Below are positions 8,792 to 16,581 of a stretch of 64,000 nt of DNA, piece by piece; position 1 is the stretch's first letter, and every line of letters begins with the position of its first letter. Source of the stretch: Gluconobacter aidae (GTDB lineage Bacteria; Pseudomonadota; Alphaproteobacteria; Acetobacterales; Acetobacteraceae); the NCBI RefSeq assembly GCF_009547075.1, contig NZ_WIPH01000002.1, positions 124,001-188,000 on the forward strand. The letters are read 5' to 3'. The notes beneath the pieces were generated by a model. The model was not told where the DNA came from. It made no database searches and saw nothing but the letters and a program-made list of their open reading frames with translations. A program made the translations under genes and the position numbers.

Positions 8792-9637
8792 ATGAAAACA
8801 GTCACACTCAGGAATGGTGTCACGGTTCCCGCGCTGGGCATGGGAACCTGGAATATCGGCGACAGTACCGCGCGGCGCGTGGACGAGATCGAGAGCCTGC
8901 GTCGGGGGCTGGAAGCCGGGCTTCGTGTTGTCGATACAGCGGAGATGTATGGGGGTGGCCGGTCGGAAGACCTGGTGGGAGAGGCCATCGCGGATGTACG
9001 CGATGACGTCTATCTCGTCAGCAAGGTCGTGCCGTCCAATGCGTCCTATGATGGGGTGCGCAAGGCGTGCCGGCGTTCACTGAAGCATCTCGATACGGAC
9101 TGGATTGATCTGTATCTGCTGCACTGGCGCGGGGGTACGCCGCTTGAGGAGACGATCCGTGCGTTCGAGGATCTGAAGGATGACGGGTTGATCCGGGGCT
9201 GGGGTGTTTCGAACTTCGATGTCGATGACATGGAAGAAATTGAAAGCCTGTCGGGGAACTGTCTGGTCAATCAGGTTCTGTACAATCTTGAGCATCGCGG
9301 GACGGAGTTCGATCTTCTGGATCATGATCTGGGCATCGATACGGTCACGATGGCGTATTCGCCGCTCGGGCAGGGCGGAGAGCTTCTGGAGCATCCGGCC
9401 CTGAAAGACGTAGCGTCACGTCATGAAACATCTCAGGGGCCCGCCGATCCGGCGCAGATCGCACTGGCCTGGGTGCTGCGCCGGCCGAATGTGATGGCCA
9501 TTCCGAAGGCTGGGTCGCCGAAGCATGTTGCCGGAAATCTGGCCAGTCTGGAGATCACTCTGACGGATGCGGATCTCAAAACGCTGGACAGTGCTTTCCC
9601 TCCGCCGAAACGCAAGGTATCTCTCGCCATGATCTGA
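8792..9637 (+). CDS. Aldo/keto reductase
   Basis: This 281-residue NADPH-dependent oxidoreductase has a (beta/alpha)8 barrel. The catalytic pattern is visible: DTAEMYGGG carries D50 and Y55, the Lys of VSKVVPSN follows, and the His is in LYLLHWRG. GWGVSNFDVDDM and the C-terminal IPKAGSPKHVAGNL (nucleotide binding) complete the AKR signatures. Acetic acid bacteria use such enzymes to reduce aldehydes and ketoses, but the substrate here is unknown. The ATG follows an AGGA-type ribosome site. It is spaced 21 bases after the Rieske gene and 12 bases before the HyfB-like gene. Confidence 0.9.
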   Translation: MKTVTLRNGVTVPALGMGTWNIGDSTARRVDEIESLRRGLEAGLRVVDTAEMYGGGRSEDLVGEAIADVRDDVYLVSKVVPSNASYDGVRKACRRSLKHLDTDWIDLYLLHWRGGTPLEETIRAFEDLKDDGLIRGWGVSNFDVDDMEEIESLSGNCLVNQVLYNLEHRGTEFDLLDHDLGIDTVTMAYSPLGQGGELLEHPALKDVASRHETSQGPADPAQIALAWVLRRPNVMAIPKAGSPKHVAGNLASLEITLTDADLKTLDSAFPPPKRKVSLAMI

Positions 9638-9649
9638 CGGTCGTGATGA

Positions 9650-11002
9650 TTGCGGTCCGTTTCCACCCCTTGTCCGGACCGCGCCCTGCATATTTTCGCC
9701 TCCCTTTTCCACGTTGATCCGGTTTCTCTCTGTCTGGCGTTTCTGGTCGTTCCTGCCTGTGTGCAGGCGATGCAGCCGGGGCAGGCAGGGAGAGCCGTGA
9801 TTCTCTGTGTGGCGGCGCTGGCTGCGGTTCTGGGCCTGTCGCCAGCCGTTCAGGCAGTCGCGCTGGGTGTGATTGCAGCGCAGGACCGGGAGGCCTGTCC
9901 GGCAGTCTGGAGCGTTCCGGCTCTGCTGTTGTCCGTGCTGTTTCCTGCCCGGACATTCGTCGTGCTGGCAATGCTGCCGGTCCTGTTCTGGTCCGCGCTG
10001 GTGCGCCGGCCTGACGGGGGACAGGAAGGCGGGGCATCTCCCGCCGTAACGGGCATTTTAGGCGTATCGCTGGTCTGGCATGCGCCGACAGCGGTTCCGT
10101 CGGAACTCGTCGCGGGGCTTGGGGCCGCTGTCATCGGGCTGCTTGGCCGGTCTGTGCTCGGGGCCTGTCGCCCGGGAGATCTGGGGCTTTTGCGGCCTGT
10201 TCTTCTGATGGTTCTGGTCGTGGCGGCGCAGGCGGAAGGGCTTGCGGTCTGTGCCCGGATAGCACTGGAAGCCACACTTCTCGATCTGTCACTGCTGGTT
10301 CTGACGGCCGCACTGGGACGCGCGTTTCCGGTGCTGTCGGTGTTGCGGCTGCCGTTTCCGCCTTTGCCGGGACTGGTTGTCCTGTGGCTCGGGATTCATG
10401 CCGCGCTTGGTATGGCGGCGGGTGTCGAAGGGTGGAGCGTGCTTGGGGTGGCGGTCGCCCTGCTGCTCGGCCTGCTGGGTCTGTCGGATATTCTTGTTGT
10501 GGGGCGGGTGTTCCGTGCCTGTCAGGGGCGTGTTCCGGGCGTTTGCGTCCTGCTGGTGGGGGCTGGAAGTCTGCTGTTGCCCGGTCTGGCGTTCGGGGTG
10601 GTCAGTCCGGTCCTGCATTTCGTGGGTGGAGAGTGGGTCTGGCCTGTCTGGCGTATGGGCGGCGGCGATGGAGCCTCTCTGCGGTTGCCGGCTTTCGTGC
10701 TGACGGGGGCGGTTCTGTGGTGCGTGCTGGTGCGTCCCTGGCGGATTGTCGGCGGGATCGTGCAGACGGCTTCCACGCTTCTTCCTGCACTGGGAAACCT
10801 GCTTTCGGTCGGGGACGGTCTGTTTGAGGAAGCGCCGTCCCTGGGCTGGAAAATACGCTGCGTCATTGTGGCGGGGCGTCGTCGTCTCAGGGCGCTTGGG
10901 GGCGTAAAGGCTCCTGTTCTTCCTGATCTGCGTCAGGGCGCGGTGGGGCTCTGGCTCGTGCTTCTTGGTCTCGTTCTGGCGGTGCTGGGAGTGATGGCGT
11001 GA
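9650..11002 (+). CDS. HyfB/NuoL-like membrane subunit of an Ehr-like complex (diverged)
   Basis: This 450-residue, very hydrophobic protein has about 12 membrane segments. It is the first gene of a six-gene block whose order matches hydrogenase-4 (B, C, E, F, G, I), so I read it as the antiporter-like HyfB/NuoL/N subunit. True HyfB is about 670 residues; this one is short and I cannot see the usual proton-channel Lys and His motifs clearly. The start is uncertain: the in-frame TTG at 9650 has no strong ribosome site and no ATG comes until codon 41. Its last codons overlap the next start by four bases. Identity rests mainly on context. Confidence 0.6.
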   Translation: MRSVSTPCPDRALHIFASLFHVDPVSLCLAFLVVPACVQAMQPGQAGRAVILCVAALAAVLGLSPAVQAVALGVIAAQDREACPAVWSVPALLLSVLFPARTFVVLAMLPVLFWSALVRRPDGGQEGGASPAVTGILGVSLVWHAPTAVPSELVAGLGAAVIGLLGRSVLGACRPGDLGLLRPVLLMVLVVAAQAEGLAVCARIALEATLLDLSLLVLTAALGRAFPVLSVLRLPFPPLPGLVVLWLGIHAALGMAAGVEGWSVLGVAVALLLGLLGLSDILVVGRVFRACQGRVPGVCVLLVGAGSLLLPGLAFGVVSPVLHFVGGEWVWPVWRMGGGDGASLRLPAFVLTGAVLWCVLVRPWRIVGGIVQTASTLLPALGNLLSVGDGLFEEAPSLGWKIRCVIVAGRRRLRALGGVKAPVLPDLRQGAVGLWLVLLGLVLAVLGVMA

Positions 11003-11871
11003 TGGGGCATGAGATCGGCCTGATCCTGCTGTCGGTGCTGGAAGCACTGTTTCAACTGGGGCTGCTTCTTGTTCTGGCGCCCGTGATGGGCTGGTGTCTG
11101 GACAGCCTGCCGTTCTGGCTGGCGGGACGGTCGGTCGGGACAGTAAGGTTCCGTCTGTTGCAGGCGGTGCGTTTCTGGAGATCGCTGTTTCAGGTTCCGC
11201 TGGGCGGGCGTCCGGCACTGGCGCTGACGACGGGTGTGCTGACGCTTGTGTGTCTGCCGGCGGTTACGACGGGATCGGTGCTGTCGTCGCTGGCTGATCC
11301 GCTTGTTATCGGACTGGTCGTGCTGCTGGGGCGCGGATTTCTGGGGCCGGGCCTGGTGCAGGGTGAGGCGGCGCGTCTGGTGCCTGCGGTTCTGCTCCTG
11401 TGTCTGACCGAGGCCCTGATCGCTCTGGCCGCGCCGGGAACGGACGGGCTGTCTGGCCTGTGTGCGATGCTGCATATCGAGCCGGAACCCGGCCTGGAGG
11501 GTGCGCTTGCGGCCTGTGCCCTGGCGCTGGGAATTGTCTGTCCGCCTCTGCGGTCAGAGGACGTGACGCAGATGCTGTCCGGTCTGCGGGGCCGGCATGA
11601 GCGTGAGACCGCGCGCAGTATCGCCGATGTGCTCAACTGTGGCTGGCTGCTGCTGCTGGGGGATCTGGCGCTGCCGGTGAGTGTGGGGCTCGCGCAGGGT
11701 GGCGTGCAGGGCTGGTGGCTCGGGCTGCTGGCGCTGGGCGGACGGCTGGCGCTGACTGTGGCTGTGGCGGTCGGGCTGCGTCTGATGGCGCAGGAGCGGA
11801 GTGCCCGGCTGACGGCGCTGTTTGCGGGTGTGGCGCTTCTTCTGGCTCTGGCGGGGAGGTTCGGCACATGA
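10999..11871 (+). CDS. HyfC/NuoH-like membrane subunit of an Ehr-like complex
   Basis: This 290-residue protein has about eight membrane segments. NuoH/HyfC forms the membrane foot that holds the hydrophilic arm and, in complex I, the quinone cavity. The segment after the first helix (FRLLQAVRFWRSLFQVP) resembles the cytoplasmic Q-x-DL-KL loop of HyfC. A second charged loop carries LRSEDVTQMLSGLRGRHERE, where NuoH/HyfC have their conserved acidic loop. It overlaps the genes on both sides by four bases (ATGA). The strong divergence from HyfC is notable. Confidence 0.65.
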   Translation: MMGHEIGLILLSVLEALFQLGLLLVLAPVMGWCLDSLPFWLAGRSVGTVRFRLLQAVRFWRSLFQVPLGGRPALALTTGVLTLVCLPAVTTGSVLSSLADPLVIGLVVLLGRGFLGPGLVQGEAARLVPAVLLLCLTEALIALAAPGTDGLSGLCAMLHIEPEPGLEGALAACALALGIVCPPLRSEDVTQMLSGLRGRHERETARSIADVLNCGWLLLLGDLALPVSVGLAQGGVQGWWLGLLALGGRLALTVAVAVGLRLMAQERSARLTALFAGVALLLALAGRFGT

Positions 11872-12389
11872 TCGTCGGATTTGGATTATTGCTGCTTCTG
11901 GCGCTGGCGGGGCTGGGCAAGGACGGGCGGGGGCTGCCGCTTTACGGGGCGGTCTGTGCCTTTGCGGGGGCGACGGTCTGTTCGGGGTTGATGGCGCTTC
12001 TGACATCTGCCGCTCTGGTTGGGCTGAATGTTCTGGCCTGGGCCTGGCTGCGGCGGTTTGCGCCTGAAGCGCCGGACCGGGCGGCTGTTCTGCCGGTTGT
12101 CGGGACGCTTGTGCTGCTGCTCGCGCTCGGGCTGTCGGGTGCGGGTCTGGGGCTCGCGCCTGTTCTGGGTGCGGGCGCGGTTCTGGCCGGTCTTTGCGGT
12201 GCTGCGTGGGGGACGCCGCTGGTTCAGTTCACGGGATTGCTGCGGGCAGCGGACGGGCTGGTTGTTGTGGCCTGTGTGCTGCATTCATGGCCGCTTTTTG
12301 CGGCGGCGCTGAGTTTGTGGGGCGTTCTGGCTGCGCTGGGTGTCACGCTTCTGCCGCGTCTGGCGTGGCGCAGGGTGGAGGACGTCTGA
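11868..12389 (+). CDS. HyfE-like membrane subunit of an Ehr-like complex
   Basis: The 173-residue protein has about six membrane segments and little soluble sequence. Position and size fit HyfE (about 216 residues), a NuoK-like component with extra helices. The start is the ATG in the ATGA overlap at 11868; a reading extended back to 11715 would only duplicate HyfC coding sequence. The end overlaps the next start by one base (TGATG). The motif LLRAADGLVVVACVLHSWPL near residue 130 is where HyfE has its most conserved stretch. Assignment depends on order in the cluster. Confidence 0.6.
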   Translation: MIVGFGLLLLLALAGLGKDGRGLPLYGAVCAFAGATVCSGLMALLTSAALVGLNVLAWAWLRRFAPEAPDRAAVLPVVGTLVLLLALGLSGAGLGLAPVLGAGAVLAGLCGAAWGTPLVQFTGLLRAADGLVVVACVLHSWPLFAAALSLWGVLAALGVTLLPRLAWRRVEDV

Positions 12390-13489
12390 TGCATCCGCTT
12401 GCTCCTGTCGGGACGCTGTTTGCCGTAACGGTCTGGCCGCTTCTGGCGGCGTTGCTGCTGCTTTTGACGCCGGAAAACCGCCAGTCTTCCAGTAGTCTGA
12501 CTTTCGCTGTGGCGGGGCTCGCCATAACGCCGCTGGCTGTCTGGCTCATGCCGGGAACGGATGCGCTTGCCGCCGCATGTTCGTGTCTGGTGACAGCCAT
12601 TCCGCTGCTTCTGCCGCAGGCTCAGGATCGCACTGGCCGTATTTTGCCATTTCTGGTGACGGGCTGTGCGCTTCTGGCGCTGAATGTCCATTCGGCCTTT
12701 GCCGTGACGGTTCTGTGTGGCGCGGGAACGGTTCTTCTGGCCTGGCGCGAGGGGCGTGGGCCGCGCAGGGCGCTTGTTGTCTGGGATATGGCGCGCAGCC
12801 GGCTGGGCGGTGTGGTTCTGGGGCTTCTGGGGGCCTCGCTTCTGCCGATGCAGCAGTCGTCGCTTGGTGCGGTGCTGCTGACGGTAGGGCTGTGCATGGT
12901 GGCGGGGCTTGGGCCGTCGCCGGCTCCGGCGCCTGAGGCAGCACTTCTGGATACGGGGCTTCGGTTTTCGGCACTCATGCTGATGTTCCGGCTGAGTGCG
13001 TATCCGCTGGTTCATCTGCTGATGCTGATCGCGGGGTTCGGGACGATCATCATGCTCGTCCTCTCGCGTTCCTCCGGGGCGTCCTCTGGCCGGAGTACCT
13101 CCCTGCCGATGCTGTCTGCCTTCGGGGCTCTGGCGGCTGCGACCGGGGAAGGCACGGCGCTGGTCCTGCTGCTGCTTGCGGCGCTCGGGCTTGCGGTTCT
13201 GGACCTGCGCGGGGCAGTGGGCGAGGACGGGATCGCGGCCGGGGCTGCGCCCTGGCCGGTGTTCTGTGCGCTTGTCGGGATAGGGCGTTCGCTTGAGACG
13301 GGGCAGCTTGTTCTGCTGGTGGTGTGTCTGCTGCCCACTTTGTGGTCTGTGCGGCACAGGACGCTTCTGCCGGCGTTTGCGCGGGGAGAGCGGGGCATGG
13401 TGGCCGTGATGCAGGGGGTTCTGCTGCTGGGGGGGCTGTGTGGTCCGCTGTTGCTGGCCTGGCACCCGGTGACGGGGTGGCGGCCATGA
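12389..13489 (+). CDS. HyfF/NuoN-like membrane subunit of an Ehr-like complex (short)
   Basis: This 366-residue protein has about ten membrane segments. In hydrogenase-4 this position is HyfF, a second antiporter-like subunit of about 526 residues, so the present protein is about 160 residues shorter. I chose the ATG at 12389 because it forms a TGATG overlap with the HyfE-like stop and starts MHPLAPVGTLFAV. The region LDTGLRFSALMLMFRLSAYP (about 195-215) lies where antiporter-like subunits have conserved charged and helix-breaking residues. Whether a proton path survives cannot be judged by eye. Confidence 0.6.
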   Translation: MHPLAPVGTLFAVTVWPLLAALLLLLTPENRQSSSSLTFAVAGLAITPLAVWLMPGTDALAAACSCLVTAIPLLLPQAQDRTGRILPFLVTGCALLALNVHSAFAVTVLCGAGTVLLAWREGRGPRRALVVWDMARSRLGGVVLGLLGASLLPMQQSSLGAVLLTVGLCMVAGLGPSPAPAPEAALLDTGLRFSALMLMFRLSAYPLVHLLMLIAGFGTIIMLVLSRSSGASSGRSTSLPMLSAFGALAAATGEGTALVLLLLAALGLAVLDLRGAVGEDGIAAGAAPWPVFCALVGIGRSLETGQLVLLVVCLLPTLWSVRHRTLLPAFARGERGMVAVMQGVLLLGGLCGPLLLAWHPVTGWRP

Positions 13490-14925
13490 TGGGGATGGGG
13501 CGGATCATCCGCAGCGGCGAGCGGGTTGCGCTTTCGCATTATCATCTTGATGCCGAACAGTGGAGCGCGATGCTGTCCGCGCCGGGTGCGACACTGCCGC
13601 TGATATCCTGCTGGGCGGACGATGCCCGTGCCTATGTGCTGCTGCTGGAGGGGGATCGCCCGCTTGTGGCGAGTACGGCGGTGGAAGAGCGGCGTTATCT
13701 TGCGCCGTCCTCGCGTTTTGCCGGGGCCGAGTGGGGTGAGCGCGTAGCGTATGACCTCTATGGCGTGGAAGCGATGGATGCCCGCGGGAACGGAGCACCG
13801 GCGCTGGATGAGGGCGGCTGGACGTCCACCTGGCCGCTGTCGTCCCGTCCGGGGCCGGCGGCGGGAGGATTGCGGCCGCTGGCGGGAAGCCATCTGCTGC
13901 GTCCCGAGCAGACGGGGCTGAGCGGACCGCTGGAACTGTCCTTCGAGGTTCTGAAGGGCAAGGTCCGGAGTGTGGAGGTCTGCGCGGGCGGCGCGCATCG
14001 CGGGGTCGTGTCGCGCTTGCTGGGACGGACGCCGGAAGAGGCCATGCCGCTGGTGTCGCGGATGACGGCGGGTGGGTTCGTGGCGCATCCGCTGGCTTTT
14101 GCGCGGGCTGTGGCGCAGGCGCGCGGGTTGGTTCCGGGGCCCGGCATCCGGGATGTCTGGATGGTACTGCTGGAGATCGAGCGGATGTCGCTCCATCTGT
14201 TCGACATGGCCCGGACGGCGCGGGGCGTGGATGCGGAACTGCTCGCGACGCATTGCGATCATGCGCGGGAAGTCATCGCGCGGGCCTGTGCGGAGCAGGG
14301 CGTTTCGCGCCGTCTGATGGATATGGTGGCCTGTGACGGGTTTCGGGATGGGCTCGAGATCGTACCGCTGGCTCAGGCCGTTCATGCGGCGATGCAGCCC
14401 CGTCTTGCGGCGCTGGAAGAGCTTCACCGGGTTTTTGCGCCGCGTCTGGACGGGTTTGCGGTTCTGGATGTGCGGTTGGCCGAGCGCTTTGCCGTGGGCG
14501 GCGTGACCGGGCGCGCGAGCGGTCGCAGCATGGATATGCGGCGGCGGGAGGCCGGGATGCGGCTGGAGGCGTTGCGGGCGACAGGATCGAGCCAGGGGGA
14601 TGCCCGGGCGCGGGAAGAGCTGCGGCTTGCGGAGATCCGCGATTCCCTGAAGCTTCTGGAGCGGATTCTGGGGAGCATAGGTCTGGAAGACGACGAGCCC
14701 GCGCCGGATCGGACGGATGAGGGCATTGGCGTGGCCGAGGGGGCGCGCGGAGACGTATGGTACTGGGTGCGCCTGAAAGACGGGCGGATCGAGGGCCTGC
14801 ATGTGCGGGACCCGGGCGTGTCGCTTCTTCCGGTTCTGGGCGCGATGCTGCGGGGCTATCCAGTCAGGCGGGTGCCGGCGGCTCTGGGCTCGATCGGGAT
14901 TTCACCGGCGGGGATTGCGCTGTGA
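13486..14925 (+). CDS. HyfG-like large subunit (NuoC-NuoD fusion) lacking Ni-Fe cysteines
   Basis: The 479-residue protein fuses a NuoC-like domain (about 1-120; motif WGERVAYDLYGVEAMDARG) to a NuoD/[NiFe]-hydrogenase large-subunit-like domain (about 128-479; GAHRGVVSRLL). In true hydrogenases the first metal motif is RxCGxCxxxH; the aligned stretch is RMTAGGFVAH (residues 192-201), so both cysteines are replaced. The C-terminal DPCxxC is also gone: the protein simply ends SIGISPAGIAL. It therefore cannot bind a Ni-Fe site in the usual way and should not be called a hydrogenase. This fits the Ehr group of complex-I/hydrogenase intermediates. It overlaps both neighbours (ATGA, GTGA). Confidence 0.85.
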   Translation: MMGMGRIIRSGERVALSHYHLDAEQWSAMLSAPGATLPLISCWADDARAYVLLLEGDRPLVASTAVEERRYLAPSSRFAGAEWGERVAYDLYGVEAMDARGNGAPALDEGGWTSTWPLSSRPGPAAGGLRPLAGSHLLRPEQTGLSGPLELSFEVLKGKVRSVEVCAGGAHRGVVSRLLGRTPEEAMPLVSRMTAGGFVAHPLAFARAVAQARGLVPGPGIRDVWMVLLEIERMSLHLFDMARTARGVDAELLATHCDHAREVIARACAEQGVSRRLMDMVACDGFRDGLEIVPLAQAVHAAMQPRLAALEELHRVFAPRLDGFAVLDVRLAERFAVGGVTGRASGRSMDMRRREAGMRLEALRATGSSQGDARAREELRLAEIRDSLKLLERILGSIGLEDDEPAPDRTDEGIGVAEGARGDVWYWVRLKDGRIEGLHVRDPGVSLLPVLGAMLRGYPVRRVPAALGSIGISPAGIAL

Positions 14926-15407
14926 AGACTGTGCAACGGACGGGCCCTCTGAGCCTGCTTTACGCTTTTATGGATGCAACGCGCGGGCGGCCGTCTGCGA
15001 AGGGAGCGGCTTCGCGTCGGGAGCGGCCGATCGGGCTGTATGTCCTCGAGACCGGTGGCTGCGAGGGGTGCTTCATGGAGATCGAGTCCCTCAATGGCAG
15101 CGCGTTCGCGCTGGAACAGGCGGGTTTTGTCTGTGTGAGCGATCCGGCGGATGCGGACTGGCTGCTGCTGACCGGGGCGGTGACGCGGGTCTGCGCCGAA
15201 ATGGTGGACCGGGTGTGGCGGGCGATGCCGCCGGGCCGATGTCTGATTGCTGTGGGGGCGTGTGCCGTGGATGGCGGGCCTTTTCCGGCCGGTTATGCGA
15301 CGCTGGGGGGCCTGGAGGCCCTGACGCCGGTGCGGCGTTCGATTACGGGATGTCCGCCGTCGCCGGACGATATTCTGCGGGCTTTGCAGGAACTGGCGCA
15401 GGTCTGA
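14922..15407 (+). CDS. HyfI/NuoB-like small subunit with [4Fe-4S] cluster
   Basis: This 161-residue member of the complex I 20-kDa / hydrogenase small-subunit family shows all four ligands of the proximal (N2-type) cluster: C47 and C50 in ETGGCEGCFMEIESLNG, C114 in VGACAVDGGPF and C144 in ITGCPPSPDDIL. The start is a GTG overlapping the HyfG-like stop. The cluster-binding half of the enzyme is intact although the neighbouring large subunit has lost its metal site. No HyfH/HyfA-type ferredoxin gene and no hydrogenase maturation gene (hyp) is found in the window, so the electron partner is unknown. Confidence 0.88.
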   Translation: MKTVQRTGPLSLLYAFMDATRGRPSAKGAASRRERPIGLYVLETGGCEGCFMEIESLNGSAFALEQAGFVCVSDPADADWLLLTGAVTRVCAEMVDRVWRAMPPGRCLIAVGACAVDGGPFPAGYATLGGLEALTPVRRSITGCPPSPDDILRALQELAQV

Positions 15408-15572
15408 ACGGTTTGGTCGGGCGCGGGAATTTTCCTGAAACAACGAAGTTTTGTCCCCCGACGGCTTGCCGTGACACGGTTTCGCGTTAAAGCAGATGGA
15501 CGCACTGGATGCGTTTTCCATGAGGTTCGGTCGCCTGTTGTTCAGGTCACCGTATAGAGCACAGGGCTAGAG

Positions 15573-16508
15573 ATGGCTGATTATCGCCTTGGAATTGATC
15601 TTGGTGGCACGAAGATCGAAATCGCGGTTCTGAATCGTTCGGGCGATCTTGTCCTGCGTGAACGTATTCCCAACCCTGGTATCTATAATGAAGCCGTCCT
15701 GGCCATCCGTGATCTGGTGATGGATGTGGATCGTCGTCTGGGAGCGGTGCCCAGCCATCGTGTTTCGGCAGGCCAGCACACATCCACGCTGGGGATCGGG
15801 ATTCCGGGGTCTATTTCTCCGGAGACCGGGCTGATCAAGAACGCCAATGCGACCTGGCTGAACAACCAGCCTTTCGGGCATGATCTTGAATCCGCTCTCG
15901 CACGTCCTGTCCGTACGGAAAACGATGCGAACTGCTTTGCACTGTCCGAGGCGGCCGATGGTGCAGCCAAGGGGATGCTGACCGTGTTCGGTGTCATCAT
16001 CGGGACCGGCATGGGCGCGGGGATCGTCAATAATGGTCGCGTGCTGGAAGGCCGCCATCACATTGCTGGCGAATGGGGGCATCTGCCTCTGCCCTGGCCG
16101 ACGGAAGACGATATGCCGGCCCGTGACTGCTTCTGCGGGAACAAGGGCTGCATGGAGCGCTATCTTTGCGGTCCCGCGCTGGCGGCGGACTGGAAGGGGC
16201 CGGGCAACCGCAACACGGCCGGGATTGAAGAGGCAGCCGCCAATGGCGATCAGGCTGCGATTGCGGCGCTCGGTCGTTATACCGAGCGTTTTGCCCGGGC
16301 CTGCGCCATGGTCATCAACTTCCTCGATCCGGATGTGATCGTTCTCGGTGGCGGCGTCTCCAACCTTCATACGCTCTATGAGCGCGTGCCGCCGCTTCTG
16401 GCCAAGCATGTTATTACCCCGGTCTGCACGACGCCGATCGTACGGAACAAGCATGGTGATAGCTCTGGCGTGCGTGGTGCGGCATGGCTGTGGGACGTGA
16501 CGGAATAA
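15573..16508 (+). CDS. frk: Fructokinase, ROK family
   Basis: The kinase phosphorylates fructose to fructose-6-phosphate with ATP in the cytoplasm. The 311-residue protein has the ROK features: an N-terminal phosphate-binding loop LGIDLGGTKIEIAVL, the catalytic Asp in RTENDANCFALSE, and the zinc motif CFCGNKGCMERYLCG with HIAGEWGH before it. In Gluconobacter, fructose enters metabolism through such a kinase, because glycolysis is incomplete and the pentose phosphate route dominates. Other ROK substrates (N-acetylglucosamine, mannose) are possible. The 165 bases upstream hold its leader; I could not fix a promoter. A strong terminator follows. Confidence 0.88.
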   Translation: MADYRLGIDLGGTKIEIAVLNRSGDLVLRERIPNPGIYNEAVLAIRDLVMDVDRRLGAVPSHRVSAGQHTSTLGIGIPGSISPETGLIKNANATWLNNQPFGHDLESALARPVRTENDANCFALSEAADGAAKGMLTVFGVIIGTGMGAGIVNNGRVLEGRHHIAGEWGHLPLPWPTEDDMPARDCFCGNKGCMERYLCGPALAADWKGPGNRNTAGIEEAAANGDQAAIAALGRYTERFARACAMVINFLDPDVIVLGGGVSNLHTLYERVPPLLAKHVITPVCTTPIVRNKHGDSSGVRGAAWLWDVTE

Positions 16509-16530
16509 GCCTGTCGCAGACTGGATATGA

Positions 16531-16566
16531 AAAAGGCCGCCCGGATGACCGGGCGGCCTTTTTTGT
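16531..16566. terminator. Bidirectional rho-independent terminator between frk and pssA
   Basis: A perfect ten-base-pair stem (GGCCGCCCGG at 16535-16544 with its complement at 16549-16558) closes a four-base ATGA loop. It is flanked by an A run on the left and a T run on the right, so it works in both directions. It lies 22 bases after frk and 15 bases after the end of pssA, which converge here. Confidence 0.93.
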
Positions 16567-16581
16567 TGGCATTTCCCGCTC

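Noticed and set aside
13012-14802. 596-codon minus-strand frame opposite the HyfG-like gene
   Set aside because: Low-complexity Arg/Pro/His-rich shadow, whereas the plus strand shows overlapping genes with recognisable motifs.
9650-15407. A hydrogenase-4 or formate hydrogenlyase operon
   Set aside because: The large subunit lacks both cysteine pairs that bind Ni-Fe, and no maturation or ferredoxin genes are in the window.
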